64,000 nt of DNA from Bifidobacterium tsurumiense (GCF_000741765.1 NZ_JGZU01000003.1:62001-126000); one strand, 5' to 3'; numbered from the stretch's first letter, positions 1 through 9,512 are shown. Notes: generated by a model from the letters alone, not told the origin. Made by a program: numbers and translations.

Positions 1-845
1 GCCTGGGTCAACGCGGACAGATGGTACGGCAACCGAACGATACGCACAGCATCGATTATGCCTTTGCTTGCCGCAAGATATCCAACGCGGGCACCAGCGA
101 AAGCGAAGGCCTTGCTCATGGTACGGCTCACCGCCAAATTGGGATGGCGCTCGATCAAACTCAAAGCGCTCGGAGTGCCAGGATCGCGGAATTCGGCATA
201 TGCCTCATCCACAATCATCACAGGATGCACACCAGTCAAAGCACCTTCGACATCAACCTCATTGCACACTTCGAGCAATGCTTCGATATCTTCCAAAGGC
301 AGTGGGGTACCTGTGGGATTGTTCGGACTGGTCAGCACAACCATAGAAGGCTTCACTTCCCGTATGGCCTGAGCCGTTCGCTCGACATTCACGGTGAAAT
401 CGTCATCACGAGGAATGGTATGCCATTGCGTAAAGGTGTCACGCGCATATTCCGGATACATGGAATATGACGGATCACAGCTCAGTGCACTCCGGCCGGG
501 TCCACCGAAGGCCTGGAAGAGCTGCAGCATAATCTCATTGGAACCATTGGCTCCCCAGAGCTGCTCAACCTCGAAATGCACGCCGGCTTCCCGCTCGAGA
601 TACGCTGCAAATGCCTTGCGCAATTCGATATGTTCACGGTCAGGATAGCGGTTCAGGCCTGTTGCTATTTCGCGCACGCGACGCGCTATGGCTTCCACCA
701 CTTCAGGGGCCGGTTCATAAGGATTCTCATTGACATTGAGGCATACGGGCACGTCAAGCTGAGGTGCACCATATGGTTCCTCCCCTGCCAAATCATTGCG
801 CAAGGGCAGATATTGCGGAATGGCATTGGATGAGGAATCACTCAT
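1..845 (-). CDS. hisC: Histidinol-phosphate aminotransferase, C-terminus cut by window edge
   Basis: PLP-dependent aminotransferase that makes L-histidinol phosphate from imidazole-acetol phosphate and glutamate in histidine synthesis. About 281 codons are visible, starting MSDSSSNAIPQYLPLRND. The N-terminal part carries the family sequence LNVNENPYEPAPEVVEAIA, and the last visible part reads GIIDAVRIVRLPYHLSALTQ, a typical HisC segment after the lysine region. The start ATG (843-845) overlaps the hisD stop in an ATGA, so the two are translationally coupled. The frame is open to base 1, so the remaining C-terminal residues lie outside the window. The identity is secure because of hisD next to it. 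Confidence 0.93.
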   Translation of the reverse strand, partial: MSDSSSNAIPQYLPLRNDLAGEEPYGAPQLDVPVCLNVNENPYEPAPEVVEAIARRVREIATGLNRYPDREHIELRKAFAAYLEREAGVHFEVEQLWGANGSNEIMLQLFQAFGGPGRSALSCDPSYSMYPEYARDTFTQWHTIPRDDDFTVNVERTAQAIREVKPSMVVLTSPNNPTGTPLPLEDIEALLEVCNEVDVEGALTGVHPVMIVDEAYAEFRDPGTPSALSLIERHPNLAVSRTMSKAFAFAGARVGYLAASKGIIDAVRIVRLPYHLSALTQ

Positions 846-2239
846 CGCAGACCTGCTTCCTCTTCTTGACTGCGAAGTGTCGCCTTGTCGTAGGGATCCT
901 TGACGAAACGAGACAATACGCTTTCGCCATGGGCCGGCAAATCCTCTGACACTGCAAAAGTGTTGATGCGTGAGGCAAGAGCCTTCAGACCCTGCTCGTC
1001 ATACTCGATGACCTCAACGGGCTTCATGAATGTGTGCACACCGAGGCCAGCCGAGAACCGTGCGGTACCAGAGGTAGGCAGCACATGGTTCGATCCGGAC
1101 ATGTAATCGCCCAATGGCACTGGAGAATATGGACCGCGGAAAATCGCTCCGGCATTGTGGATGCGCGGCACAATAGCGTCAGGATCCTCAGTCTGGATTT
1201 CCAAATGCTCGGCTGCATATGCATTGGCGGCATCGATGGATTGATCCAATCCATCGGTAAGAATTATGCCGGATTGACGACCGGTAAGCGAAGTGTGCAC
1301 ACGCTGGGCATGCTCAGTGCGCGGCACGCGGCGGTCAAGGCTTTCCTGAACCTTGCGGGCCAACTCTTCACTGTCGGTAATCAGCACCGATCCTGCAAGC
1401 TCGTCGTGCTCGGCTTGACCGATAAGATCGGCCGCAACCCATTCAGGATTGGCCTGAGCATCGGCAATAATGGCGATTTCAGTAGGTCCGGCAACCGAAT
1501 CGATGCCCACAATCGAGGAGACCAGGCTCTTGGCGGTTGCAACGAAGATATTTCCCGGGCCGGTAATCTTGTCAACCGGTTCGCACAGAATTTCGCCGTC
1601 CTGTGGCTCGCTGCCGCGAGCGCCATATGCAAACATGGCCACCGCTTGCGCACCACCGACTGCATACACTTCGTCAACACCCAATATTGCGCATGTCGCA
1701 AGAATGGTCTTGTCTGGCAAGCCATCGGCATTCGCACGGCTTGGAGGGGTTGCCACTGCCAGCGATTCGACTCCAGCTGCCTGAGCCGGAACAACATTCA
1801 TAATCACCGAGCTCGGATACACTGCCTTGCCGCCGGGGACATATAGGCCGACTCGTTGCACAGGAATCCAACGCTCAGAAACGCGAGCGCCCGGAGCCAG
1901 ATCCGTGTGGAAGTCCTCCGGAACCTGGGATGCGCACACTGCACGAGAACGCCTTACGGATTCCTCAATAGAAGCGCGCACATCTGCGTCCAACTCATCC
2001 AAAGCCTTCTGCATCGCTTCGGCAGGAACTCTGAGATGCTCCACGCGCACATGATCGAATTTCTCGCCGAAATCGCGCAAAGCCGCAGCTCCGCGGGACT
2101 TGACATCTTCGAGAATCGGGCGCACCAGATCGGAGGCCTCATTGGTTCCCATTTCGGCACGTGGCATGGCGTCAAGCATCTCTGCCCGAGTAAGCCGCTT
2201 TCCACGTAGGTCTATGATTCGCATGGTGTTCTCACTCAT
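842..2239 (-). CDS. hisD: Histidinol dehydrogenase
   Basis: Zinc- and NAD-dependent enzyme that oxidises L-histidinol to L-histidine in two steps, the last reactions of the pathway. The 465-residue length is normal for HisD. Family blocks seen include GLYVPGGKAVYPSSVIMN, KITGPGNIFVATAK, GPTEIAIIAD, AEHLEIQT and SGSNHVLPTSGTARF, which contain the zinc-binding and catalytic histidine and glutamate residues. The annotated ATG gives MSENTMRIIDLRG; the internal Met6 (MRIIDLRG) is an alternative start. It overlaps hisC by 4 bases, so this is the head of a his operon that continues beyond the left edge. Very likely correct. Confidence 0.97.
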   Translation of the reverse strand: MSENTMRIIDLRGKRLTRAEMLDAMPRAEMGTNEASDLVRPILEDVKSRGAAALRDFGEKFDHVRVEHLRVPAEAMQKALDELDADVRASIEESVRRSRAVCASQVPEDFHTDLAPGARVSERWIPVQRVGLYVPGGKAVYPSSVIMNVVPAQAAGVESLAVATPPSRANADGLPDKTILATCAILGVDEVYAVGGAQAVAMFAYGARGSEPQDGEILCEPVDKITGPGNIFVATAKSLVSSIVGIDSVAGPTEIAIIADAQANPEWVAADLIGQAEHDELAGSVLITDSEELARKVQESLDRRVPRTEHAQRVHTSLTGRQSGIILTDGLDQSIDAANAYAAEHLEIQTEDPDAIVPRIHNAGAIFRGPYSPVPLGDYMSGSNHVLPTSGTARFSAGLGVHTFMKPVEVIEYDEQGLKALASRINTFAVSEDLPAHGESVLSRFVKDPYDKATLRSQEEEAGLR

Positions 2240-2329
2240 ACCTCACCATCGTAACAACCACCTGTCACGAAACCTGCGGATACCAAGCAAATCAACCATA
2301 TGCTGAGACTGAGGCATTCCAGATACACA

Positions 2330-2364
2330 GTGCCTCCACCCGTTGTTTTTACGGATGGAGGCAC
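2330..2364 (-). terminator. Hairpin between dnaE and hisD
   Basis: Two 14-base arms (2330-2343 and 2351-2364) around a 7-base loop. The one irregular pair is C-A when read as plus-strand RNA but G-U as minus-strand RNA, so the stem is intact only in transcripts leaving dnaE (stop at 2403). There is no clear U-run after it, so a terminator or an RNA-stabilising hairpin are both possible. Confidence 0.6.
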
Positions 2365-2402
2365 AATCATCTGCAATCTCAGGCCCTCATCAGGTCACAG
2401 CG

Positions 2403-5400
2403 CTATGCCGCAGGCAGACAACTTGGGCCGAATAGGGTTTTAATTTCCGCAAACAAACTGGTATCTCGCTTCACCCTGAACCTGTCACCGAAGGTCATGA
2501 CCTTGGCATTGCCCTTTTGATCGAGCACAGCAAGCCTGACTTCGCAATATCCCGGATGGCTGCTAATGACCCTTCCCAATTGCATCATGCGATCACAGCT
2601 CAAGGCGATCAGAGGCAGTGTAATGACCAGCGGACGCTCATCGGCTGCCTCAAGAGTCGGCACTTCCATTTCAGTGGCTCGCAGGCTCACGGTCTCATCT
2701 CGCACTTCCACCTGGCCTCTGATGCGCACCACCTGGTCGATGGCAAGATCCTGGGAAGCCGCTTCATACACCTTGCCAAAGAACATACATTGGATTGAGC
2801 TTTCCATATCTTCTATCGTGACGATGGCCCATGGATTGCCTTTTCTGGAAACACGGCGATCCACGCTGGTCACCAGACCGGCAAGGGTTACCTGCTGCCC
2901 ATCGCCCATCGTCTTGGCACGATCAACCAGGTGTGCAATCGACATTTCACGCAAGCCGGCAAGAACCGCACTCATACCGCTCAATGGATGATCGGAAACA
3001 TACAGACCCAGCATTTCTCGCTCGAAATTCAGCTTGGTCTTCTTATCCCACTCTTCAATATCGGGGATATTCACCTGGGCATCTCCCATGGCTTCGACAC
3101 CATCGTCCACATCGGCGAAGAGATCAAACTGGCCTTCCGCCTGCTTGCGCTTGAGGCCGACCACCGATTCGATTGCGGCTTCATGAATCTGGAACAAAGC
3201 CCTGCGATTCGGATCAATGGAATCGAATGCACCGGCCTTGATCAGGGATTCCACCAGTCTCCTGTTCAAAGCTGTCAAAGGCACTCGGCGGATAAAGTCC
3301 ATAAAACTGACATAGCGTCCGCGAGACTGCTCTCGTTCCTCGATAATGCCCGCCACCGCTTTATCGCCGACATTGCGGATGGCGCCGAGTCCGAATCGGA
3401 CAACATCTCCGACTGCTGAATACTCCAAAACTGATTCATTGACATCCGGTGGCAAGACCCGAATGCCCATACGACGAGCCTCACCCAAATACAGGGCGGT
3501 TTTATCCTTATTCGTGCGTTCGTTCTGCAGCAATGCCGCCATGAATTCGACCGGGTAATGCGTTTTCAGATACGCGGTCCAGTATGAAATCAATCCATAT
3601 GCAGCAGAGTGCGCCTTGTTAAAAGCGTATCCGGAGAACGGCACCAGCACATCCCAAACGGCCTGGGCAGCCTCTTCGGAATATCCATGCTCCTTCATTC
3701 CCGCGAAGAACGGAACCTGTTCCTTGGCCAGCACCTCCGGCTTCTTCTTACCCATGGCTCGACGCAGCACATCTGCCTTGCCCAAGGAATATCCAGCCAA
3801 AATTCGTGCCGCAGACTGCACCTGCTCCTGATAGACAATCAGGCCGTATGTTTCGTCAAGCACCTCTTTCAAAGGCTCGGCGACCTCGGGATGAATCGGT
3901 ATGATCTCCTGTAAACCGTTTTTGCGCTTGGCATAGTTGGTATGCGAATCCATATCCATAGGACCTGGACGATACAGCGCGATCAAAGCGGAGATATCAT
4001 TGAAGTTATCCGGCTTCAAAGTGCGCAGCAATGAACGCATGCCGTCGGAATCCAACTGGAACACACCCAAGGTGTCGCCTCTTGACAGCAGTTGATACGT
4101 TTCCTTGTCATCAAGCGGAATCTGCGTGTAATCAATGGGGTCTTTGCCATTGTTCTTGACGTTGCGCAACGTGTCTCGAATAACCGTCAAATTGGAAAGC
4201 CCGAGGAAGTCCATTTTCACCAAGCCGAGCGTTTCACAGGTGTGGTACTCGAAAGTGGTGGTGACGGTGCCGTCGGTGCGTTCCAGCAAAGGCGAGGTAT
4301 CGGTGATAGGAGCCGAGCCCATGATGGTTGCGCAGGCATGCACACCTGTTTGGCGAATCAGGCCTTCGATGCCCATTGCCTGTTCGGTTATGCGCTTGAC
4401 ATCGTTATCTTCGTCATACAATTCGCGGAATTCGCGTGCCTCCGCGTATCGCTTCGAGGATTCGTCGAAAATATCCTTGAGACTGACGTCCTTGCCGTTT
4501 TTGCTAGGAGGCAGAGCCTTAGTTATGCGTTCGCCCGTCGAGTAGTCGAAACTCATAATGCGCGCGGAATCCTTCAAAGCCTGCTTGGTTTTGATGGTTC
4601 CATAGATCACGCATTGCGCGACCTTGTCACGACCGTATTTGTCGCCGACATAATCCAATACCTTGGCTCGTCCGTCAGGATCGAAATCCACATCGATATC
4701 AGGCAACGAGACTCGCTCAGGATTCAAGAAGCGTTCGAAGATCAGACCATGCTTCAAAGGATCGAGTTCGGTGATGCCCATGGCATACGCAACCATCGCA
4801 CCTGCCGCGGAACCACGGCCCGGGCCAACCATGACTCCGTGATTCTTTGCCCAATTGATGTAATCAGCCACCACCAGGAAGTATCCGCAGAACTGCATCT
4901 GACAGATAACGCCGCACTCATAGTCGGCCTGTTTCAACACCTCGATGGGCACATTGCCGTTGTATCGCTCTTCCAAGCCTTCCTCTACCTTGCGCAGGAA
5001 AAGTGAGGTCTCGTCCCAGCCTTCAGGGCAGTCAAAGCGTGGCATGAAGGCGCCATCCTCATGATCGTCGAAGATGACATTGCAACGATCGGCTATCTCC
5101 AAGGTATTGTCGCAGGCCTCGGGAAACTCCTTGAAGAGCTCGCGCATTTCCTGTGCCGATTTGATGTAATAGCCTGAGCCATCAAATTTAAAGCGGTTCG
5201 GGTCATCCAGGCGGGAGCCCGAATTGATGCACAGCATGGCATCCTGCGCTCCGCGATCCGCCTCATGCACATAATGGGAATCATTGGTAGCCAGAAGCGG
5301 TGCGTCGAGTTTCTTGGCAATCTCCAATAATTGTGAGGTGACTCGCTGCTCGATGGCCAAGCCATGATCCATCAATTCGATATAGAAGTTATCTCTGCCG

Positions 5401-5972
5401 AAGATATCCTGCATTTCTCCGGCAGCTCTCAGGGCCTCGTCGAACTGCCCGAGGCGCAGGCGCGTTTGGATAATTCCCGACGGACAACCGGAGGATGCGA
5501 TAACGCCCTTGGAATATGTGGACAATACGTCCTTATCCATACGGGGATACCTCATGACGCGGCCTTCGAGATTGGCCACGGAAGAAGCCTTCATCAGATT
5601 GACGAGACCTTCATCGTTTTCAGCCCACATGGTCATATGGGTGATCAAACCGCCACCGGACACGTCGTCAGATCGCTGATCTTCTGTGCCCCAATGAACC
5701 CTTGACTTGTCTTGACGGGCCGTTTCAGGCGTCACATAGGCCTCTATGCCGATTATGGGTTTGATTCCGGCCTGCACGGCGGTGCTCCACAGTTCATAGG
5801 CACCATGCATATTGCCATGATCGGTTATAGCGATTGCAGGCATCTCCAGTTCTTTTGCACGTGCCACCAAATCCGGTATCTTCGAAGCACCATCCAACAA
5901 CGAATAGTGTGTGTGATTGTGCAATTGAACAAAATTGCCTGTTGAACCGCTCCCTGTTGCCATGCCTAACAA
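2403..5972 (-). CDS. dnaE: DNA polymerase III alpha subunit
   Basis: Replicative polymerase catalytic subunit, 1189 residues, the usual size for actinobacterial DnaE1. In order: PHP domain at the N-terminus (HNHTHYSLLDGASK, residues 18-31, and DHGNMHG near 51); the nucleotide-binding palm segment GPGRGSAAGAMVAY (383-396); the catalytic aspartate motif PDIDVDFD (424-431); finger segments including RPGPM; tandem helix-hairpin-helix region; and an OB-fold near the C-terminus (GLVTSVDRRVSRKGNPW). The PHP metal-site residues look intact, as in bacteria whose DnaE has proofreading activity. The start could be Met1 or Met4. It stands alone, between the pseudouridine synthase and hisD. Confidence 0.98.
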   Translation of the reverse strand: MLGMATGSGSTGNFVQLHNHTHYSLLDGASKIPDLVARAKELEMPAIAITDHGNMHGAYELWSTAVQAGIKPIIGIEAYVTPETARQDKSRVHWGTEDQRSDDVSGGGLITHMTMWAENDEGLVNLMKASSVANLEGRVMRYPRMDKDVLSTYSKGVIASSGCPSGIIQTRLRLGQFDEALRAAGEMQDIFGRDNFYIELMDHGLAIEQRVTSQLLEIAKKLDAPLLATNDSHYVHEADRGAQDAMLCINSGSRLDDPNRFKFDGSGYYIKSAQEMRELFKEFPEACDNTLEIADRCNVIFDDHEDGAFMPRFDCPEGWDETSLFLRKVEEGLEERYNGNVPIEVLKQADYECGVICQMQFCGYFLVVADYINWAKNHGVMVGPGRGSAAGAMVAYAMGITELDPLKHGLIFERFLNPERVSLPDIDVDFDPDGRAKVLDYVGDKYGRDKVAQCVIYGTIKTKQALKDSARIMSFDYSTGERITKALPPSKNGKDVSLKDIFDESSKRYAEAREFRELYDEDNDVKRITEQAMGIEGLIRQTGVHACATIMGSAPITDTSPLLERTDGTVTTTFEYHTCETLGLVKMDFLGLSNLTVIRDTLRNVKNNGKDPIDYTQIPLDDKETYQLLSRGDTLGVFQLDSDGMRSLLRTLKPDNFNDISALIALYRPGPMDMDSHTNYAKRKNGLQEIIPIHPEVAEPLKEVLDETYGLIVYQEQVQSAARILAGYSLGKADVLRRAMGKKKPEVLAKEQVPFFAGMKEHGYSEEAAQAVWDVLVPFSGYAFNKAHSAAYGLISYWTAYLKTHYPVEFMAALLQNERTNKDKTALYLGEARRMGIRVLPPDVNESVLEYSAVGDVVRFGLGAIRNVGDKAVAGIIEEREQSRGRYVSFMDFIRRVPLTALNRRLVESLIKAGAFDSIDPNRRALFQIHEAAIESVVGLKRKQAEGQFDLFADVDDGVEAMGDAQVNIPDIEEWDKKTKLNFEREMLGLYVSDHPLSGMSAVLAGLREMSIAHLVDRAKTMGDGQQVTLAGLVTSVDRRVSRKGNPWAIVTIEDMESSIQCMFFGKVYEAASQDLAIDQVVRIRGQVEVRDETVSLRATEMEVPTLEAADERPLVITLPLIALSCDRMMQLGRVISSHPGYCEVRLAVLDQKGNAKVMTFGDRFRVKRDTSLFAEIKTLFGPSCLPAA

Positions 5973-6114
5973 TCTAACCGTTGAATCTGACCTTATGCTC
6001 GTATAGAAACTCGATTATGCAACCCGCACCGCAAGCCTGCAATCAACACGCCGGATTCAGGCCGCATGTCATGGACGCTGCGCCGTGCTCAAGCATGCAA
6101 TCACCAGACAGGGA

Positions 6115-7032
6115 TTATTTGTGACGGCTTCTCATCATTTCCAAAGCCTCACGCAGATCCTTTGGATACTCAGATTTCACCGTGGTCCATATATGGGTTC
6201 GAGGATGCCTGAATTCAAGCTGCATGGCATGCAACCACTGGCGTTCCAGCCCTAACTCGGCAGATAATTCAGGATTGGCCCCATACATGGGATCTCCGAC
6301 AAGAGGATGACCAATCGAAGAAAAATGCACGCGGATTTGGTGGGTGCGGCCTGTTTCGAGATTCACCGATACCAGCGTCGCCTCGCCGAACCGTTCAAGC
6401 ACATCCCAATGGGTAATGGCTTCCTTGCCCGCTGGGGTTACCGAAAATCGGAAATCCGAAACCTTGGCACGCCCTATTGGCGCTTCGATCGTGGCCTTAT
6501 CCTGTTTGAGATTGCCCTGCACCAAAGCATGATAGGTTTTGACCACTTCGTGTTGGGCGAATTGGCGACGCATTTCCTTATATGCCAGTTCTGATTTGCA
6601 TACGAGCATCAAACCACTGGTGCCCACATCCAACCGACTGACGATCCCCTGCCGGCCCGGAGCGCCATAAGAAGTGATATGAACACCTCTTGCCAAAAGA
6701 CTTCCCAAAACTGTGGGACCGGTCCAGCCGACTGAAGAGTGCGCTGCGACGCCCACCGGCTTATCCACCACGATGATGTCATCATCCTCATATGCCACGC
6801 CGAGATCCTGGGACAGAGGTTCCGGCTCTGGCCGCTCTTCGACAATATCCAATTCAATGGTGTCACCGGCTTGCAAAATGCCGGATTTGGAAACTTCCCG
6901 CCCCAAAACAGTGGCCTGCTGCGACTCGACCAAACCAGCGGCCTTCATCCTGGAAATGCCCATCATCTTGGATAGTGCCACATCGAAGCGTTTGCCTACC
7001 AAGGCATCGGGCGTGGGCAAAAGACGACTCAT
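6115..7032 (-). CDS. RluA-family pseudouridine synthase (RluD/YlyB-like)
   Basis: Converts uridine to pseudouridine in ribosomal RNA; this subfamily usually acts on 23S rRNA. The 305-residue protein has an N-terminal S4 RNA-binding domain (GKRFDVALSKMMGISRMKAA, about residues 13-32) and a catalytic domain with VSRLDVGTSGLML, where Asp135 is the nucleophile. Further family blocks are DDIIVVDKPVGVAAH and LETGRTHQIRVHFSSIGHPLVGDPMYG. Its start overlaps lspA by 4 bases. The lspA-pseudouridine synthase pair is conserved in many Gram-positives. The exact target site cannot be read from sequence, so no gene symbol is given. Confidence 0.93.
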   Translation of the reverse strand: MSRLLPTPDALVGKRFDVALSKMMGISRMKAAGLVESQQATVLGREVSKSGILQAGDTIELDIVEERPEPEPLSQDLGVAYEDDDIIVVDKPVGVAAHSSVGWTGPTVLGSLLARGVHITSYGAPGRQGIVSRLDVGTSGLMLVCKSELAYKEMRRQFAQHEVVKTYHALVQGNLKQDKATIEAPIGRAKVSDFRFSVTPAGKEAITHWDVLERFGEATLVSVNLETGRTHQIRVHFSSIGHPLVGDPMYGANPELSAELGLERQWLHAMQLEFRHPRTHIWTTVKSEYPKDLREALEMMRSRHK

Positions 7033-7706
7033 CGTGCCCCTGCCTGTGACGAATTCGATGAACCGTCATGCTCCTCGCCTGCGCTTTTTACCAGCTTGAT
7101 GCTGTCTTCGTTGTAGAGCACACCATTGGAATCCTCGCTGAGGTGGAACGCCCTTTCATCTTCAGCGGGTTCATGTGCATCCTGCGTAGTTTGCCGTTCC
7201 AATTCAGCTTTGCTGAAGGGCTCGGCACTGATGATGAGGATGACTATGGCGACGCCCGCAATCATCAAAAACACATCAGCGACATTGCCGACAGACCAGC
7301 CATAATCCAGGAAATCAACGACTTTGCCGTTCAGCACACCATCGGCATACACAATGCGATCGATGAGATTACCTAGGGCACCTGCAAATGCCAATGCGAG
7401 GGCAGAAGTCCAACGCATGGAAATCGTCTTATAGGCAAGCACCAAAATCGCCACGCAAGCGACCATGGCCAGAACCGTAATCAGCCAGGTCATAGAGGAT
7501 CCCAAACCCAGCGTCGCTCCGGGGTTGCGCACCAAAGTCAACGAAAGCAGTCCCTTGAGAACGGGAATCGTGCGGCCATGCGAAAGGGTGTTCAGAGCCC
7601 AGTATTTGCTGACCTGATCCAGAACCAGCGCAGTGGTCGCAATACAGCCGAAGACGGCCGCACGTATGTGCGACCGCCCTCGGGACACAGTTGTTTCTTT
7701 GCTCAT
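7029..7706 (-). CDS. lspA: Lipoprotein signal peptidase II
   Basis: Inner-membrane aspartyl protease that removes the signal peptide from prolipoproteins after lipid attachment. Four hydrophobic segments are visible between residues 15 and 160. The catalytic dyad is seen in GNLIDR (Asp116) and GNVADVF (Asp144), with VRNPGATLGLG as the third family block. At 225 residues it is about 50 residues longer than a minimal LspA because of a charged, acidic cytoplasmic tail (ERQTTQDAHEPAEDERAF and onward). Such tails occur in actinobacteria; their role is unknown. It ends inside the start of the pseudouridine synthase and begins 6 bases after wag31, so the three are probably one operon. Confidence 0.96.
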   Translation of the reverse strand: MSKETTVSRGRSHIRAAVFGCIATTALVLDQVSKYWALNTLSHGRTIPVLKGLLSLTLVRNPGATLGLGSSMTWLITVLAMVACVAILVLAYKTISMRWTSALALAFAGALGNLIDRIVYADGVLNGKVVDFLDYGWSVGNVADVFLMIAGVAIVILIISAEPFSKAELERQTTQDAHEPAEDERAFHLSEDSNGVLYNEDSIKLVKSAGEEHDGSSNSSQAGAR

Positions 7707-7712
7707 ACCGTA

Positions 7713-9053
7713 TTAGTTATTGGCCTGCTCAACCTTGTCGTAGTTGTTGGAATCAGATACCTGAGAAACCAACTGACCCAGGAACTCGGTCAGACGAGCA
7801 CGGTATTCGGTCTCGAACTGCTTGAGGCCCTGGATATTGCCTTCGATGACCTTGGACTGCGCCTCGAGGTTATCGCGAACCTGCATAGCGTAGTTGTCGG
7901 CGGCAGTGCGCGTCTTGCTGTCGTAATCGGCTGCGCGACGCTGCACCTCTTCCTCATAACGGTCGATCTCAGCATGACGGTTCTTCGAGTACTCATCGGC
8001 ATCATCATGGGTGTTGGCCGAATAGGCATCTGCATCCTGACGAGTACGGGCGGAATACATATCCGCATCCTGATGGGTCTTTGCAGAGTATGCGTCGGCA
8101 TCCTTACGGGTGTTGTCCGAATAGCCATCGGCATCGTCGCGGGTCTGCTTGCTGTATTCGTCTGCCTCATTGCGGGTGCGAGTTGAGTAATCATTGGCCT
8201 TGGAGACCAAGTCCTCGTACTTGGCCTGGCTGGCTTCGGTAATCTCCTTGGCCTTTGCCTTGCCCTTGTCCACGTACTGATCGTGCAGCTGCATGGCCAG
8301 CGTCAGCATTGCGGTCGCACGCTCCGGCTCACTGGACGCCATAGCCGCGGCACCTGCGATCTTCTGCAGGCTGCCGGTCTCGGTGCTCGGTTCCATCTTG
8401 GAAACCTGTGCACGCAATTGTTCTTCGCGCTGCTTGGATTCTTCGAGCTGACGCGAAAGCTCCTGCACCTGGTTGACCTGCTGCTGGTTGATTGCCAACT
8501 GCTGCTTCACGGTGGTCAATTCACGGCTCAGGTTCTCGTTATTTGCGCGGAAATCGTCACGCTCACGCTTGACTGCATTGAGTTCCTCACCCAAAGCCTT
8601 GTTTCCAGAAGCCTCTGCTGCTTGCGCGGTGAGCTGATCCACTTGGGAGCTGAGTCGATCGATTTGCCCCTTGAGTTGCTCATTCTGCGAAGTGAGCTGC
8701 TCATTCTGGCTGGAAAGCGCCCTATTGCTTTCCTCGGCCTCGGTGAGCTTGGAAGCGGCAACCTGAGCGGCCTGCTCGCCCTGCTCATTGGCTGCCGACT
8801 TCAAACCTTCGTTTTCATTCTGCAAAGACTGCACCTGTGCAGTGAGCTCAGCAATCTTGTTATTCAACCCCGTGACATCGGGACCGAGGGACTGAGTGGA
8901 CTGGCCGCTCTGCACGGCTTGGCGCCCCAAAGCCTCAACAGTTTCGGTCACCTGATCCAAGAAATCGTCGACTTCATCGACGTCATACCCCTCTTTGAAC
9001 CGTACGGTGGTGAACGTATGTTCCCTGATTTCACTTGGCGTCAACAGTGCCAT
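7713..9053 (-). CDS. wag31: DivIVA / Wag31 polar-growth scaffold
   Basis: Coiled-coil protein that marks cell poles and septa and recruits peptidoglycan synthesis in actinobacteria. The N-terminal DivIVA domain is clear: LTPSEIREHTFTTVRFKEGY followed by DVDEVDDFLDQV (residues 4-34), the membrane-curvature binding part. Residues 60-220 are a long coiled coil rich in Q and E. Residues about 286-392 hold an eleven-residue repeat of type DADAYSARTRQ, copied about nine times. The C-terminal helix ends QVSDSNNYDKVEQANN. Length 446 is at the long end for Wag31. Location within the ftsZ-sepF-yggT cluster confirms identity. Confidence 0.95.
   Translation of the reverse strand: MALLTPSEIREHTFTTVRFKEGYDVDEVDDFLDQVTETVEALGRQAVQSGQSTQSLGPDVTGLNNKIAELTAQVQSLQNENEGLKSAANEQGEQAAQVAASKLTEAEESNRALSSQNEQLTSQNEQLKGQIDRLSSQVDQLTAQAAEASGNKALGEELNAVKRERDDFRANNENLSRELTTVKQQLAINQQQVNQVQELSRQLEESKQREEQLRAQVSKMEPSTETGSLQKIAGAAAMASSEPERATAMLTLAMQLHDQYVDKGKAKAKEITEASQAKYEDLVSKANDYSTRTRNEADEYSKQTRDDADGYSDNTRKDADAYSAKTHQDADMYSARTRQDADAYSANTHDDADEYSKNRHAEIDRYEEEVQRRAADYDSKTRTAADNYAMQVRDNLEAQSKVIEGNIQGLKQFETEYRARLTEFLGQLVSQVSDSNNYDKVEQANN
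7878..8198 (-). repeat. Eleven-residue (33-base) coding repeats inside wag31
   Basis: About nine degenerate 33-base units encode a peptide of consensus (D/E)ADxYSxxTRx, for example NEADEYSKQTR, DDADGYSDNTR, KDADAYSAKTH, QDADMYSARTR, QDADAYSANTH, DDADEYSKNRH. Every unit keeps Ala, Asp and Tyr-Ser in the same register. An 11-residue period is the signature of a right-handed or hendecad coiled coil rather than the ordinary heptad. Confidence 0.85.
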
Positions 9054-9149
9054 AACTTCTACACCTCGCTTCGAGTACGATGCCTCGCTGTGTTATATCA
9101 CCTACCGATGCTAGCACGTCCACAGCGTTTTTTCGCGGAACACGGCGCT

Positions 9150-9431
9150 TTATATAAGGATTCTCGCAAGAATCAGTATGAAATACAGCACAATGAAACT
9201 CGTATCGAAGGCTATCGCGCCCATACGAATCGGCGGAATATAGCGCCGAAGCCATCGCAGAGGCGGTTCGGTGAGCTGATACACAATGTCGATAAGGGAC
9301 CACACGATGCCACGCGGAGTCCACCGTGGAGCCAGAATACGCACCCAATCCAGGATCATACGAATGAATAATACGGTGATATACGCTTCAATCAGCCAAG
9401 GGATAATACTTGCCACCAAATACAAAAGCAT
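9150..9431 (-). CDS. YggT-family membrane protein
   Basis: Small integral membrane protein of the YggT family, usually next to sepF and divIVA and thought to act in the division or elongation machinery. Two hydrophobic segments are seen: LLYLVASIIPWLIEAYITVLF at the start and AFDTSFIVLYFILILARIL at the end, with the family motif RMILDWVRIL between. I place the start at ATG 9431 (MLLYLVASI, 93 residues); the longer reading opens with TTG at 9458 and adds an unlikely leader. The ATG itself sits inside the 3-prime arm of a strong hairpin (next entry). Confidence 0.85.
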   Translation of the reverse strand: MLLYLVASIIPWLIEAYITVLFIRMILDWVRILAPRWTPRGIVWSLIDIVYQLTEPPLRWLRRYIPPIRMGAIAFDTSFIVLYFILILARILI

Positions 9432-9474
9432 GTTCCAGAGTATCAAGTTGCATATCAATACTCTGGGAACATGC
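9428..9474 (-). promoter_or_regulatory. Hairpin that encloses the yggT start codon
   Basis: Near-perfect inverted repeat: arms 9428-9443 and 9458-9474 (16 and 17 bases, one bulged base) with a 14-base loop. Read on the minus strand, it lies between sepF and yggT and its 3-prime arm contains the yggT ATG (9429-9431), followed by TTTTG. It may terminate most sepF transcripts or hide the yggT start. Which of these applies cannot be decided from sequence. Confidence 0.6.
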
Positions 9475-9512
9475 TGACAGAAAACTGTAAGTGACTATTC
9501 GATCTTCAGACT

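Noticed and set aside
4092-5006. 304-codon plus-strand open frame
   Set aside because: Lies antisense inside dnaE, which has every polymerase motif; no ribosome-binding site or family.
8283-9371. 362-codon plus-strand open frame rich in Leu
   Set aside because: Antisense shadow of the Gln/Glu-rich coil of wag31.
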